From positions 55,154,686-55,218,685 of the forward strand of contig OZ020306.1 of the NCBI GenBank assembly GCA_963971305.1: DNA of 64,000 nucleotides. The letters run 5' to 3'. Shown here piece after piece: positions 26,427-39,578 of this stretch. This stretch comes from Arcuatula senhousia. Lineage: Eukaryota; Mollusca; Bivalvia; Mytilida; Mytilidae. Position 1 is the stretch's first letter. Every line of letters starts with the position of its first letter. The position numbers and the translations under genes are program-made. The notes beneath the pieces are model-generated. The model did not search any database. It saw nothing but the letters and a program-made list of their open reading frames with translations, and was not told the origin of the DNA.

Positions 26427-29400
26427 AGTTGACCCATTTATGAGATTTTATTACATGAAGCATTTATGCTTCATAGAAACAACAATTTCAGAATCAGAAT
26501 TGAACAAAAACGACAAGATAAGTAAATTGACAAGACTGTCGTGAAATGTTTATTTTTCATATGATTTTGATCATTTTTTCCTCAGTTAGGTTTGAAACTT
26601 TGTAAACTAAAAGTTGTTGTATATATGTCACAATTGGAGGATAATTTGGCATTCCAAAGGGTTCAAACTGTATCCCTCCCCTGGTTAGACTCCGGCAATT
26701 GGGCTACAAAGAGCAAGAAAGAAGCAACTTTCAGATTAGTTTACTATATTGATATATATATGTCAAACAGCTATCTAGGATTCAAAGATTTTTGCAAATT
26801 ATTGAAACACGCAAGGAAATGGCGGCGTCATTATATTTCTTTCAGAAAAAATGATACCCAGTACAAGAACTTTAAAATGACAAAAACAAGGTTATCGACA
26901 TAAACCATGTTTGTTCTTGGTGTTGGTTCATTTTATGGGCTACTAATCGGATATCAGCCTCTATTGGATACCTTTACCACAGGGTTCACTTGAATTGGTG
27001 GCGATTTTAACCTAAGTGACATCAAAAGCGAGGATTCAAATGTTCAGCCAAAACTGTCTTAACACTGTCAATCACAACAAAAACTAGACATCGGTAAACA
27101 TCGCTGCATGCCCTAGTTAGTTGCTGTTTCTCTATTTGTTGTTCCAAGGAGCTTATAATTTTCTCCATTAAAATTGATAAAAGCTACATTTTTACGCATT
27201 GACATGCATATATTGTGTGATAGCTTCCTATTGGTTCCACGTCTGTCTGATTTTAACTAGAACGCATAAATAGAATAGCTTCTCAATGAACGTTTGGTTG
27301 TACATGTAGTATGAATGCACCGAATGCAAAACAAAAACCAAAACTAAAAACCAAAAACCAGTAGTATAAGAGAACCAACAGTTCAAAACGAGGACCGAAA
27401 ATTGTGATTCAATACCTGAACTCCAAAATGCATACATATTCACAAAATATTAAAATTGTCAAATATTTGAAATAACATAATACGGATTTTAGTTTAAATT
27501 CGTAAATTTATATAGACCACAAAAGATGACAACAGGTATATTGTAAATAAATTACTATGCACTGAAGCAATGGTGTGGAACGTTTGACAGTTAGATGTCT
27601 TCTTTATAACAATAGGGAGTCTCTTCATCAAATGTGGATGTGTTATATATTCTATACTTTGTAAGTATTTAGTTAAAATATCATGTTTCTAACGGAAAAT
27701 TCATATTTCACAGATTTTTTAGATGTTTATACCCTTGTTTAAGGCATGTCCAGTTTATTTCTTTCGAATAGTGGCTTCAATAGTGTATTTTGTACGACCC
27801 TAAGTGTTAATTACAACGAATAACTTTCGGTTTCATCTTAAAAACAGCGGATCGTAAGAAGAAATAGGGTTAATGTAGCTCTTTTAAAGTACATCTCAAA
27901 TTACAAGAAAACAATCTTGCCCAATCTCTGTGTAAAGCATCGAGCAGTGGACCCGGAAATTCTAGAATAGAGGGTCACCAGACTAAAAGGGGAGATTTGT
28001 CAATAATCTGCACGAAAGTTACAATATTTACAAAGGAAAGCCGGGGGGGTTATATATCCCCATGGACACACCTTCTGGTTCCGCCACTAAAGAAAGTATA
28101 AAACAGCGAAATTAACATTCTTGTTTAAAATCTTTGATACATGTACATTAGCATTCATGGAAGTCTATATTAAAACTATCATTGTTATAATTACCATAAT
28201 GATATGTTAATTTCATTCTCATGTTTTATTTTCTAATTGTCACATATAAATTTGACGAATTAGTTAAACAATGACCGAAAATTTAAAAGATCATCAGTTT
28301 ATTTAGCACTTTTAAATGAACGTCAAAAATACATCGAAAACAAGGTGCCTGTTTGAAAAGATGCCAATTGATGCAAAACTATATATATGTCAAGTTGCTA
28401 TTTTACACGGGTCTGCTGATAGCTTTATAGCAATCAATGACATGATTTTTTAATGTGGAAAGCAAAAAGGCATTTTATCGATTCGCATTATAGTACATGG
28501 ATGGTTATCGAGTCAATCCAAATTCAATAATTAACTTTTTTCAAAATCGTCACGACAAAATACCTTTTTTTTTGTTACTAGCATATTAACCATATTTACA
28601 TTTCTTTCTTGTGTTTACCAGTTTTGTCGTTGCCTTTCGGACTTTTGACACTCGAGTGCACACTTATTTAAAGCAGAAATCCTTCAGAATAGTTCTTCTC
28701 TTTTAATTTTGCTGCCAAAAGACCTTTTCACCAAAAATTAGAATCAAAATGGGTCTTTTCGAACCCACCCTCTTCAAATTAAATGGTTGGGTCCATGTCA
28801 ATGAAGTATTTCCAATATTGAAATTTTGAACAAACGTATATTTGCGCCAATACAATTATATAACCCTTAACTAACTAACAAAACCGCATTATTGTAAATG
28901 TTTGAATTGTCAATATTAACATGTTCATGTATTTTATACTAGTTGTATTTAATTGTTGTTTTGTACCAGTGCCGATTCATCACTTCATAGATAACAGAAA
29001 GATGTTGACCACATATTAACTTTGACAGAATGAAAGGCTAAGTGGACATAAATGTCAGAATAAGGTTAATTAAATCAAATTGCTATTTGTTTACTTGTAT
29101 ATCCAAATACTTTCAAAATAAATACAAGGCTTCTTTCTAAATATTTATTAAAACATAATTTTTATTGGGGGGGGGGGGGCTATATATAAATGAAAACTTT
29201 TACTAATGATTAAGATATCTTCATGCATTCTAAGGTTTTCCATTATGATAGTAATCCTATTATGATATATATGTCAAGACCAAACAAATCTAAAGAAAAA
29301 ATTGAAATATAGATTTTGAACCTTCAAATAAAACAGGTTTTGGTAACAAAAATTGTGTTTTGAAAACCAAATATCAAACCAACTTTACTTGAAGTCTTGG

Positions 29401-29812
29401 TTATAGTCCATCTCCAGTGAACCCTTCTAATTGTTCTTACCAGTTCGGGTCTTTATAGACAGCTACTATCTGTTTTAACTTGGTCAATCGCCAAATTAAG
29501 ACCCGAGACATTGACTGTTCAAAAATTCAAAGGAAGCCATTATCTTAATTTGAGTCTTCCATTCACCCCAATATTATTGGTCTATGTCCAGAAATGAGTC
29601 TTTCGTTGATAATTTTGCCAATTGGGATGGGTTCGAATCTTAAATAAGTCTTGTATTTGTAGTCTTGGGTCGCTGACTGTATTCCATTGTGATTTTTAAA
29701 TTGCCGTTTCTTTATGTTGGTTGAGTTTCAATTAAGTCTTTGTAAGGCTCAATTTGTTATGAGTTTTGTGGTTGTACATGTACATACAGGTTAATTCGTT
29801 TTGTTTGTTTCA
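26427..29812. other. Intergenic stretch upstream of the first UNC93-like gene
   Basis: No gene was recognised. It holds a G-rich MITE-like block at about 27945-28085 (GTGGACCCGGAA near one end, GGTTCCGCCACT near the other), a short family I piece at 28607-28662, a G-run at 29167-29178 and a degraded reverse family H copy at about 29575-29730. A TTTGTTTCAG acceptor ends at 29813, so a noncoding first exon of the UNC93-like gene probably lies somewhere here. Confidence 0.6.
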
Positions 29813-29875
29813 GAGATTTTACCAAAGGATTATAGCCATATCTTGCATTCGTCAATTTTCTTCTAAGATAACAAC

Positions 29876-32800
29876 ATGGGAACAGACAAGAAAGACCGAG
29901 ATATAGACACTCGCGACATTCCTCTTACTAAATTTCAAATCTTAAGAAACGTCCTTGTTATAAGCTTAGGATTTCTTTTCCTTTTCACATCTTTCCAATC
30001 TCTTTCAAATTTACAAAGTACCCTCAACAAAGAAGAAGGCCTAGGGACAGGAGGGCTTTCTATCATCTACGGAGCGCTGGTAGTGTCATGTATGTTTGTT
30101 CCTTCATTTGTGATTAATCACCTGGGATGCAAATGGACCATTGCCGCATCCATGGTGTGTTATATTTTGTATATGGCAGCAAATTTCCACGCCGTATGGG
30201 GCCTTATTGCACCCGCTTCCGTTATTATTGGATTAGGTGCTGCCCCCTTGTGGTCCGCTAAATGTACGTACCTAACGAGAACTGCTGTCTGGTATTCTAA
30301 ATTGACAGGTACAACAGAAGATGACGTCATCAATAGATTCTTTGGATTCTTTTTCATGGTTTTTCAGACAAGTAAGTATTGAAAGCTTGCATCCAAGTCA
30401 AATTGTTTTTTTTCATGATTACAAAAAAATGTTTGTAGTTATGTATTGAAAATTATATCATACCAATATCAAGGATTGAAGAAAAATATATCCTTCAAAA
30501 ATACAATATTTATATAGTTCCATCCTTTTCGAAAAAAAAAATAATTGAGTCCAGGTTTCTTCCCCGTTGAAAGGTCTTATTTAAAAAAAAAAAGATAACA
30601 TTCTATATTTGTTGCTTACCTATTAGCATCACGACGGGTGTGCTTTAGCAGGCAGGTACCGCTTACTCTTCCGGAGCACCTGAGTTCACTCTTGTTATTA
30701 CTTGAGTTCGCCTTGCTGATTTCCGTTCGGTTGATTTTATGTTTTGTGTTTCTTCGTGCTGTAACCGGTTTTGTCGTTGCCCTTTCGGACTTTTGAAACT
30801 CGAAACCCATTGGCGCCTCTTTGCTTCTTTCAAGGCTTGGTAGCTTGAAAAATACTATGATTTTTTGTTTGGCCTTAAATTTTTCACTACTTTTTTATTA
30901 AATAATGTTCAAATTCCCGTCTGCTATGGTTAATCCAACACTGCATCAATAGTTTCAGGGTGTTTGTTTCAACATTGGGCAAGGATTCCATGTTCAAGAA
31001 ACCAACCAGGATTTCTTTTTTTCATTTCAGGTCAGATATGGGGAAATCTGATATCATCACAAATTTTTAGCCAGCGAGTTGACGAAAACTTTACATTAAG
31101 CGCCGATGAGTTGTCTAAGTGTGGAGCTAACTATGATCCTGGCTTACCAGTCAATAATACTAATCTAGATAGACCAGAATTATCTAAGGTACGTAGTTTT
31201 CAGCCGGGATAATCGCTGACAGTGGCACAAAATTTGTTTTATAAAATTACTGAACTTTGATGAATAATCTCAAATGTCCAAGAAAATAAAAACAAAACAA
31301 TTAAAAAAAGACATACTGAAGAACTGTAAGATCGACATAGTTTTGTACAGAAATTACAAAAGAAACGATGGTTTGAACCAGGTATTATAGCGACAATACT
31401 CTCTTCCGTTGTTACCCCATCACAATGTTTTGGTTCTAACACAAAACACAGCACCAGTGAACACGATTGTGCATGAGATACGAACGGGTTATTAATGTAT
31501 TCATCGCTGTTTAAAAATAACTAATCAAAACCATAATTTTCTTAGAAAGATATATTTTGTTTTTATAACTATACCCTACACTTACAAATTTTAGGTATAC
31601 ACATTGTGTGGAATATACTTAGCTTGTGCAACTGTTGGTTGTCTGATCATTGTATTCTTCCTGCAAAACGTTCCGGTCCACAATGAGGACAAAGAGAAAG
31701 GAAAGTTTTCCGCCCATCTGCTAGTGGAAACTTTCAAACATTTCTGGAGATCCCACTACCAGAAATTGTTGGTGGTCCTGACGATGTACAGTGGAGTGGA
31801 GCAGGCATTTATAGCAGGAGATTTTACCAAGGTAAGGACAGACTTTTTTAATTGATTGATATTTGCTTTATGTCCTGTCGCGTGGATAGTCATCATCAGG
31901 ACACAACCAATAACAGAGTAGAGATATTTTTAATGCGATGATTGACTGCTTTGGCCCCGGGCTTTGACCTGAATGCTCTGGTCTGCATATTTGTGCCGCA
32001 GAGAATAATAATAAAAAAACAATTCTGAAGAAATCAATAATAGTTAGATTAAAAGAAGAAAAAAATATGAAAGTGATTTTCTAACATATATGTTAAAAAG
32101 AAAAGACGAAATCGTTTTTCACCGGCTTTTCTGATTTTTTTTTTAACATTACACAGTCTTGGGTGTCGCTTCTAATTAAAAAAAATATATTTCTATTTTT
32201 TATTTTTCAGTCGTACGTGAGCTGTGTTATTGGTATCTGGAACGTCGGTTACGTCATGATCTGTTATGGCGTCGTTGACGCTATTTGTTCCTTTACCTTT
32301 GGTAGATTGGTAGAGTTGGTAGGGCACATTCCATTCTTTGCATTAGGTATAATATAAAATAAGTTAGTTACTTACTTAGTTACTGCTTTACCCCAAAGCT
32401 TGATTTCGGTTATATCCGGGAGATGAACACAATGAAGATGAAATGATGATGAAGTGGATTAAGGGGGTACACAAGGTCAACCAAGGAGAGCTTTGACTGC
32501 CACTAGAAAAAAGAGTGATTGGTCGGGACGGGAAATTTGACCTTCTTCGTTGGGATCCTACGGACCCTACTCTTATCGAGACCTTCAAGAGGGTTTTAAC
32601 GTGAGGAACGCACACTTTTCCCAACACGGTGCACCAATAAGGTTTGCGATCAGGTTTTCCGCATTTTATTCTAACGACCCGGCATTCATCATTACAGGAC
32701 TGTCCCATTGGACCACCTTGGGCACACATCCCTGTCACTTTGTGGGCAAAGCGGCCTGACCCGATGTCAGGTTTCTGAACGCTCTTCAGTTTGCTTTTAT

Positions 32801-34371
32801 CGACAAGATTAGCGCTTCTGTGGGTCTATTCGCTACCCGATAGCCACATGGGTTGATATATAATTAAAACAAGAACAAGAACTTTTTACCTATGGCATAG
32901 TTAAGATGTTCTGAACTTTCAGTCTTACAAACATTTTGTAACAGACCTTTTTCACTACACTGCAACTCTCAATATGCTATCTGGCACAGGTCTTTTTAAA
33001 CTGTGGTGAAGGTAGCATATCATTGATAGCTCCGTTTTAAAGAAAAGAAACACAAATGTTTGTAGATTGAATTCTCAACTTGAGCAGTTTTCAATACAGT
33101 GAAAAGTCCTAATATGCTCGGTAATTATTTGGAAAAAATACACACACACTTTGCTTTATTTGCATTAACATTAGACTATGTCTTTATACTTTTTAAGGTA
33201 AAACATATTAGCTATGCTATATTTTTCAGCATTCTTTGTACACGGAGGAACTCAGATTGCCCTCCTACTGTGGCAACCCAGTCAAGAACCACAATACATC
33301 TTCTATATCATTGCTGGACTGTGGGGGTTAGGGGATGCAGTAATACAAACTCAAATTAATGGTGGGTAAAATAAAAATCCTTATCTATTTATATTTAATG
33401 TTTTATTAGTTATCAAGAGAACAAAAATCATAACATCTTTAAAACGCAATAATCAAAGATATTTTACTTACGAGAAGCAACTATAATTTTCCAAAAAAGA
33501 AGGAAGCCCTAAATTTTAAGTTTGCTGTTTTTAGTTCCACCCTAGGTTGCAAGTGAATTTAAGACAATTGGATTATTTCCCTTCTGTTACTGTCTACAAA
33601 TTCTAAATTTTCAACATAGTATCAAGAATGTCTCCTGTTGTTTACCAGATTTCTTTCCTTATACAATACTTTGTCGATATCCTCGGTGCTGGGTTTGGCC
33701 TCCGAGGCCCCTTTCCATCTTGCTTTTCAGATTATATTTTTTAATGAATTTTTTTTTGTTCTCGATGAACTGAATACGGTTATATAGTCGTGACTATAGG
33801 CTTTAGAACCTCTGGAGCGACTTTAAAAATACTCGCTGTGTGTCATGGGTAGTCCAGCCCTTGACACACCACCGCCAGAGTTAGATGCTTCAATTACTAA
33901 AGAACTGGAGACAGGAACTGTGTCCCACCGAGGGGAAGTTCTGGTCGGAATTCGGGACACATGTTCTCGTCGATTAAAATGCTGCTAATTATGATTAAGT
34001 TATGAAAAAGCATATACGCCACCTACATAACCAAATAGATAGGATTGTTAGTGACAGGTTTAATACTTTATATTACGGCCATAAAACCAAAACAGAAGAT
34101 TAATTAATTGTAACAAACACTCTTGACACATAGCTTTATATCTTTTTCAGCACTGTATGGTTACCTGTTTACTGACAACTCGGAACCTGCATTCGCCAAC
34201 TACCGACTCTGGGAGTCAGTAGGGTTTATCATAGCCTTTGCCTGGAGTAATTTTCTCGTGACATACATAAAACTTTACATTTGTTTGGGATTCCTAACTG
34301 CCGGTATGCTCTTGTATGTTGTTGTAGAGGTTTGTGATAGAAGACACAAGAAAAAGGGATATGATTTGTAA
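29876..34371 (+). CDS. UNC93-like multi-pass membrane protein, gene 1 (complete)
   Basis: Six coding exons were read by eye: 29876-30371, 31031-31188, 31595-31831, 32211-32346, 33230-33361, 34151-34371. All introns are GT-AG, phases match, and 1380 nt give 459 residues, the usual size of UNC93A proteins. About eleven hydrophobic segments are visible: roughly 22-45, 62-85, 88-110, 112-134, 155-178, 219-241, 270-292, 298-330, 336-356, 363-392 and 402-440. Conserved strings include FTSFQSLSNLQSTLN, TEDDVINRFFGFFF, FQTSQIWGNLISS, GIWNVGYVMICYGVVDAICS and TQINALYG. The loop after segment five has N-glycosylation sequons (NFT, NNT), fitting a luminal or extracellular loop. The start has a strong context (AACATGG) after a TTTCAG acceptor in the 5' UTR. 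Family members are MFS-like and of uncertain substrate. UNC93B1 escorts Toll-like receptors, but nothing here shows that role. Tandem paralogue near 59891. Confidence 0.93.
30616..30835 (+). repeat. Dispersed repeat family I in UNC93-like gene 1, intron 1
   Basis: It contains GACGGGTGTGCTTTAGCAGG, CACCTGAGTTCACTCTTGTT and TTTTGTCGTTGCCCTTTCGG, and is closely similar to 62155-62400 in intron 2 of the second UNC93-like gene. Confidence 0.75.
32390..32860 (+). repeat. Dispersed repeat family K in intron 4 of UNC93-like gene 1
   Basis: It begins near TGATTTCGGTTATATCCGGG and has TTTGACTGCCACTAGAAAA. It ends near TTTATCGACAAGATTAGCGC and CTGTGGGTCTATTCGCTACC. Similar blocks lie at about 55100-55260 and 58306-58740, where the end reads TTAGTCGCCTTTTACGACAA. 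It looks like a SINE or a short retroelement 3' tail. The exact class is unresolved. Confidence 0.55.
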
Positions 34372-34462
34372 ATGTCGTGTTAAAGTTTTTAGTTTTTATA
34401 TGTGTTCAGCAATTATGCTGTGATGTGTGTTGAATATTGTAATTACTGTATGGTGTAGTTTT

Positions 34463-35190
34463 TGTCTCGCCTGCGAAGCAGAGCGGGACATAGGTGTTAC
34501 TTTACCGGCGGCGGCGACGGCGGCGTTAACTTTTTGGAAAAGTTTTATGAGCACCTCCATATCTCAAGAACTATAAGTCCTAGGTTGATGAAACTTGGTA
34601 TGCATATGCCCCAGTAGTAGCTTAGTACAGTTGCATCCTCATCTTTTGACCTTGACCTTTATTTTTCAGTTGAGTGACTTTGACAATTTTCAATACATAT
34701 AATAGCAATGGAAAAGTTTTGCGAGCACCTCCATATCTCAAGAACTATAGGTCCTAGGTTGATGAAACTTGGTATGCATATGCCCCAGTAGTAGCTTAGC
34801 ACAGTTGCATCCCCATCTTTTGACCTTGACCTTTATTTTCCGGTTGAGTGACTTTGACAGTTTTCAATACATATAATAGCAATGGAAAAGTTTTGCGAGC
34901 ACCTTCATATCTCAAGAACTATAGGTCCTAGGTTGATGAAACTTTGAATGCATATGCCCCAGTAGTAGCTTAGCTCAGTTGCATCCCCATCTTTTGACCT
35001 TGACCTTTATTGTTCCGGTTGAGTGACTTTGATTATTTTATTGCATATATTTGCAATGTTTAAGTTCTATAAACATCTTTTGATCTCAGAAACTGAAAAT
35101 CCATGTAAATTCAAAATATAGTGGAAGTAAGAAAGAATAATTGTTTCTGATGGTGCCGGCAGGCGAGACATACTTTAGTGTTAACTCTTG
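34463..35190 (+). mobile_element. Helentron-like element, family E, just after the UNC93-like gene 1 stop codon
   Basis: The left TCTCGCCTGC and right GCAGGCGAGA are exact inverted subterminal repeats. A GGCGGCGACGGCGGCG run follows the left end. The core holds three tandem units of 174 bp (GCACCTCCATATCTC landmarks at 34551, 34725, 34899). The right end reads AGTGTTAACTCTTGTT. It lies 92 bp beyond the UNC93-like stop. No AATAAA lies between the stop and the element. The first is near 35311, so the element probably sits within the 3' UTR. Confidence 0.8.
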
Positions 35191-35310
35191 TTGTTTTAAA
35201 TGTAACTAACAGAGTTCCTACAAATAGTATTTAGTTATAAACTTAGGTGTAATAACAAAAAAGGAAGTCTGTTCTACAATGTTAAAAAAAGATGTTTGTC
35301 ACCATTTTTT

Positions 35311-35320
35311 TTAAATAAAT
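35311..35320 (+). promoter_or_regulatory. Candidate polyadenylation signal of UNC93-like gene 1
   Basis: AAATAAATAAATG is the first clear AATAAA after the stop codon at 34371. If used, the 3' UTR would be about 950 bases and include the family E element. Confidence 0.4.
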
Positions 35321-35339
35321 AAATGTATTTTAACTTTTA

Positions 35340-36979
35340 ACTGCATTCGATGTTTAGAATTATAACACAAAGTGGATAAGACTCCAAAATTCATCTTCTA
35401 AAACAACTGATTCATCTATGATAAATATTCCTTAAGCAAAAAAATACCTAAGGGCCTTTCGATGCTCAAAGCCCGTACAGAGAAAAAACCTAAAGAAACT
35501 GTAGACAATGACTATGTACGACAAACAAAACTTAACTGCACACAACGACGCCAACTCTCGTAAACAACAAATTGTATAAACTCAGGTGCTCCCTCCTGCT
35601 TGTAATACACCTCTCGCCGCCTTTTCAATTTTCGATTTATGCGCTACACCTACTCCTTCACAATATGAGGAAGGATGTGATCGATGGTCCTATTATCAAA
35701 GACTTACTTTGGACTCGTATTTGGTGAATCTCATTGTCAAATTCGTTGTTCGTTTTGGGAAATGTTTGAAGTAGTGTTTTGTGTTCTGTACTTTTAATAT
35801 ACGACACAATGTTTTAAACCAATGGCATTCTAATGGAAACACCATAAAAAACCCACAAAAACATAAACAACAATCTACGAAACAAAACGATAGTGAACTC
35901 AGATGCTTCAGACAAACGCATAGTAGTACCCATACAGAACAAAAACACTACTTCAAACATTTTGTAAAAGGAATAATGAATTAGAGTTTCACCAAATAGT
36001 GTACTCATATGCTTCAAACAAACACATACATGTTCTAGTATCCATCTGGCAGTTTTAAATACAAGTACCACAATCTCGGAATTCTTTCATTTTAGTTGTG
36101 GTTTTCGCAAAACATGTTAAGTCTTTGAATTGGAAGATTGTTTGATACCTTTGGATTTTGTTCTATGTTCCACAAATTTTAGTTTGTTTGTGAGGAAACG
36201 AGGAGTGGGGGGCTTTTAAGCGTTTCCAATGTTTCACGTATAGAGGAAGCGGGCGCCAGACACAGTTTTAAATAATTCGGCATAACATGTATTTTGTTTT
36301 GGTCACATTTACTAGGAAAACTAACTCTACGTAGAAAGTTAGATGAACTTATGAAGCACTTCCTGGTGACAAAATGATTGATAAATAACCGAAATACAGA
36401 TAATAGTCATGATAGTAGTACAAGATAATAGTTTAAAGTAGGTTATATCACTCAGAGTAAATATCATATCTTATACATATTTGATGTCGTATTTCCCATT
36501 CATCTACCCTGTGTAAACTTTTCATTCATATATATATAAAGATAGGATGGAAGTAATGATGGCTTCTTTTACATCAGAATATTATCATGTATCGTGTAAA
36601 CGTATATACTCAACATATCATCATGGTGTCTTTTACGTCAGATTATCATTTATTTATTATTTGGTTGTTTTATGATATACTCTTTTTATACTCTTTGAAA
36701 AAGACCATCACACTTTTATGCACCAGATCTTTACTTAAAACTAAGATTAATTTAATATGTATGAACACGCAAAACGAAACGTCCAAGGAAACTAAACAAT
36801 ACTGTGCCATCTTTACAGACAGACCTACAGTGCATCCATAGTCAACAAAGGGGACCTGGCTGCGACCATCAACGTGTTTTGAAAGGCGTATTATTCGAAC
36901 AAAGTTGCTTTTAATATTTGGTGCTGCAGTGGATTCCTTCTTTTATTCACATTTAGATTTTATTAGACTACTACCTAAA

Positions 36980-36980
<1 letters not shown>
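35340..36980. other. Intergenic sequence without a recognised gene
   Basis: AT-rich sequence with short open frames of no recognisable family. Near 35580 and 35900 are short strings resembling family I (CAGGTGCTCCCTCCTGCTTG). I see no RNA gene here. Confidence 0.5.

Positions 36981-36981
<1 letters not shown>

Positions 36982-37010
<29 letters not shown>
36982..37010 (+). repeat. GT dinucleotide microsatellite
   Basis: An uninterrupted run of about 14 GT units. Confidence 0.97.
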
Positions 37011-37012
<2 letters not shown>

Positions 37013-37016
37013 TGTA

Positions 37017-37510
37017 GGGGGGTATATAGTGATAGTGGTGTCTGTTCGTGTGTGATCCTACCGTTACAGAGAACCATATGTTATCCCAAACTCCCCCAAA
37101 ACCTTTCAATAAACTTTTACACAATCTTTGTGACATAATGTAGATGTGCACGGCTTATTTAAAAATTTGATCTGATGGATTTTTCGGGTTTCCCATAGCA
37201 AAACATAAACGTAGCCATCTGACGACAAGAGAGAACCTATCTTTTATCTGCAACTATTCCAAAACCCCTCTCAATGGTTTTTCATGAAACTTTACACGAT
37301 CTTTGTGACATACTAGTAATATAGATGTAAACCTCCTATTTTAGAATTTGATCTGACGGATTTTTTTAGGTTTCTCCTAAACCCCCAAATAAATTTTCAT
37401 GAACGTTGTGGCATAATGTAGATGTGCACTTACTGTTGTAAAATTTGACCCGATTGATTTTTTGGGACAGGAGTATTTATTTGAGAGCAGCTGCTCATAG
37501 TTTTTCTAGT
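37017..37510 (+). repeat. Dispersed repeat family G
   Basis: It begins GGGGTATATAGTGATAG and ends GAGCAGCTGCTCATAGTTTT. A second copy is at 44917-45310 (GGGGGTATATAGTGATAGGA to CGAGCTGTTGTTCACAGTTT). Internal ~150-bp units contain TTTCATGAAACTTT and GTGACATAATGTAGATGTG. The family B element at 37511 begins immediately after it. Confidence 0.6.
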
Positions 37511-38439
37511 TAGGGCCCCGCAACTTTGTTGCGGACGCCCTATAGTAATCAGTCTGTCCGTCCGTGCGTCCGTCCGTCCGTCCGTCCGTCCGTAACAAAT
37601 TCAGTTTTCCGGACTTTTTTTCTAAATGCTTATAGATAATGAACTGATTTTTGGTATGTGAGTTTACCTTGATGAGTTACAGATCAAGTTTGAGTTTCGT
37701 GCCAGTCCACAATTTTTTATGGGAGTTATGGCCCTTTGAACTTTGAAAATTCACTAAAATTTCAGTTTTCCGCACTTTTTTTCTAAACGCTTATAGATAA
37801 TGAACTGATTTTTGGTATGTGAGTTTACCTTGATGAGTTACAGATCAAGTTCGAGTTATGTGCCGGTCCACAAATTTTTATGGGAGTTATGGCCCTTTGA
37901 ACTTAGAAAATTCACTAAAATTTCAGTTTTCCGCACTTTTTTTCTAAACACTTATAGATAATGAATTGATTTTTGGTATGTGAGTTTACCTTGATGAGTT
38001 ACAGATCAAGTTTGAGTTTCGTGCCGGTCCACAAATTTTTATGGGAGTTATGGCCCTTTGAACTTTGAAAATTCATTAAAATTTCAGTTTTCCGCACTTT
38101 TTTTCTAAATGCTTATAGATAATGAAGTGATTTTTGGTATGTGAGTTTACCTTGATGAGTTACAGATCAAGTTTGAGTTTCGTGCTGGTCCACAATTTTT
38201 TATGGGAGTTATGGCCCTTTGAAATTTGAAAATTCAATAAAATTTTTATGGGAGCTATTGCACTTTGAAGTTAGAAAATCCATTGCAATTTTATTTTCTA
38301 CACTTTTTTATTGTTCCTTGTAGATAATAAACTGATCAAGTTTAGGTATTCATTTGTTTGACAAATTGTTACCAGTGACTGAAATATGAGGCCGGTAGCG
38401 GGGCCCTTGGAGATGGCTATCATCTCCCTGGTATCTAGT
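37511..38439 (+). mobile_element. Helentron-like tandem-repeat element, family B (copy 2)
   Basis: It has the same ends as the copy at 18347: TTAGGGCCCCGCAACTTTG and the GCGGGGCCC...GGAGATGGCTATCATCTCC...CTAGTT end. Four tandem monomers of exactly 161 bp start at CAGTTTTCC landmarks 37602, 37763, 37924 and 38085, followed by a degraded unit. Confidence 0.85.
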
Positions 38440-39359
38440 TCGTTTTGTGTTCAATCAAATCTATCATGCCTTATGACTTGTTTAAATGTTTGTTTTTATT
38501 CATTTTTTTCTTTGTTAACATTTAAGACAAATGTTAAAAATATTGTACTTTTTTACAATAAGTCGGAAAACATCAATAAATCAACAAGGCGCAAGACAAG
38601 AACCAAATAATCATCATTATCACTTGTCCAGAAATTCATGAAAGAGTAACAGTCACAATACTAATTCAATCACCCTTTTTGGACAACAATCGAAATCAAG
38701 TACGTTTAATGGAGGTACTGAATACCAAAGATGGTTAGAGGAAATACGCCGGAGATCCGGAAAGGGGTACAGATTTGTTTTAGTGAAAATTGTCCTTCGG
38801 CATTTTGAAAAAAAAATTGTTTACATGTAAATAACAAAACTATCCTTTTTCGGTAGCTTATAGTTTGTCAATGCATGTGTAGTGGGTGAATTTGCGGATT
38901 TAATTTAGTACACACAAAGATTGTAAACATATTTGTCAAGATAAATCAATCCCAACGCATTTTACGTCTTTACCTATTCTTTAAGATGTCTATAACAACG
39001 AAGGCACTTCAATTTATACCTATGTTTGATTTATACTGCAAAGGTTAAGTTTACTTCCTAGTTTTGCAGAGCGTGACTTTACAAAACGTTTTACATCAAG
39101 ATGTTTATACTTACTTGTATATTCTAAAATATGAATTCGGTCGTCCGATTTTTTTTTTATTGTCGATCTCGTAACCAATATATTTATAACAGTAAAGAAA
39201 TATAATGCTTCACCTTATTCAAATACTACTGACCCCATAATTGGGTCGCAGAACATTGCAGATTCAAAATCTTTATTTTTATTATTTAGATAGTTGATCA
39301 ATTGAGATCTGATAGATACACACATTTTACAACAGAAAATGAAATGATGTTCATCTTCT

Positions 39360-39577
39360 ACCATATTACATTTTAATCATAATCAAAGCTTTTGTTTGTC
39401 CCCGTCATCTATCTGGATTTTTTTGGTTCTATGTACAGAAATGGGATTTTCGTTGATAATTAAGGGATTGGTTTTAAATCTTAGGTATTGCATTTTTAGT
39501 CTTGGGCCAATGCAAGACAACAAGCGGCAACCTCTGGTCGTGTTGAAGACTGCTGGCTGTTTTCCATTGTGACTTTT
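39360..39577 (-). repeat. Dispersed repeat family H (reverse copy)
   Basis: It contains AAAGCTTTTGTTTGTCCCCG and GCTGGCTGTTTTCCATTGTG, the reverse complement of family H. The family A element at 39579 starts right after it. Confidence 0.7.
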
Positions 39578-39578
39578 T

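Noticed and set aside
32388..32759. Frames of 116 and 69 codons on opposite strands in an UNC93 intron
   Set aside because: They fall in dispersed repeat family K, inside an intron with good borders.
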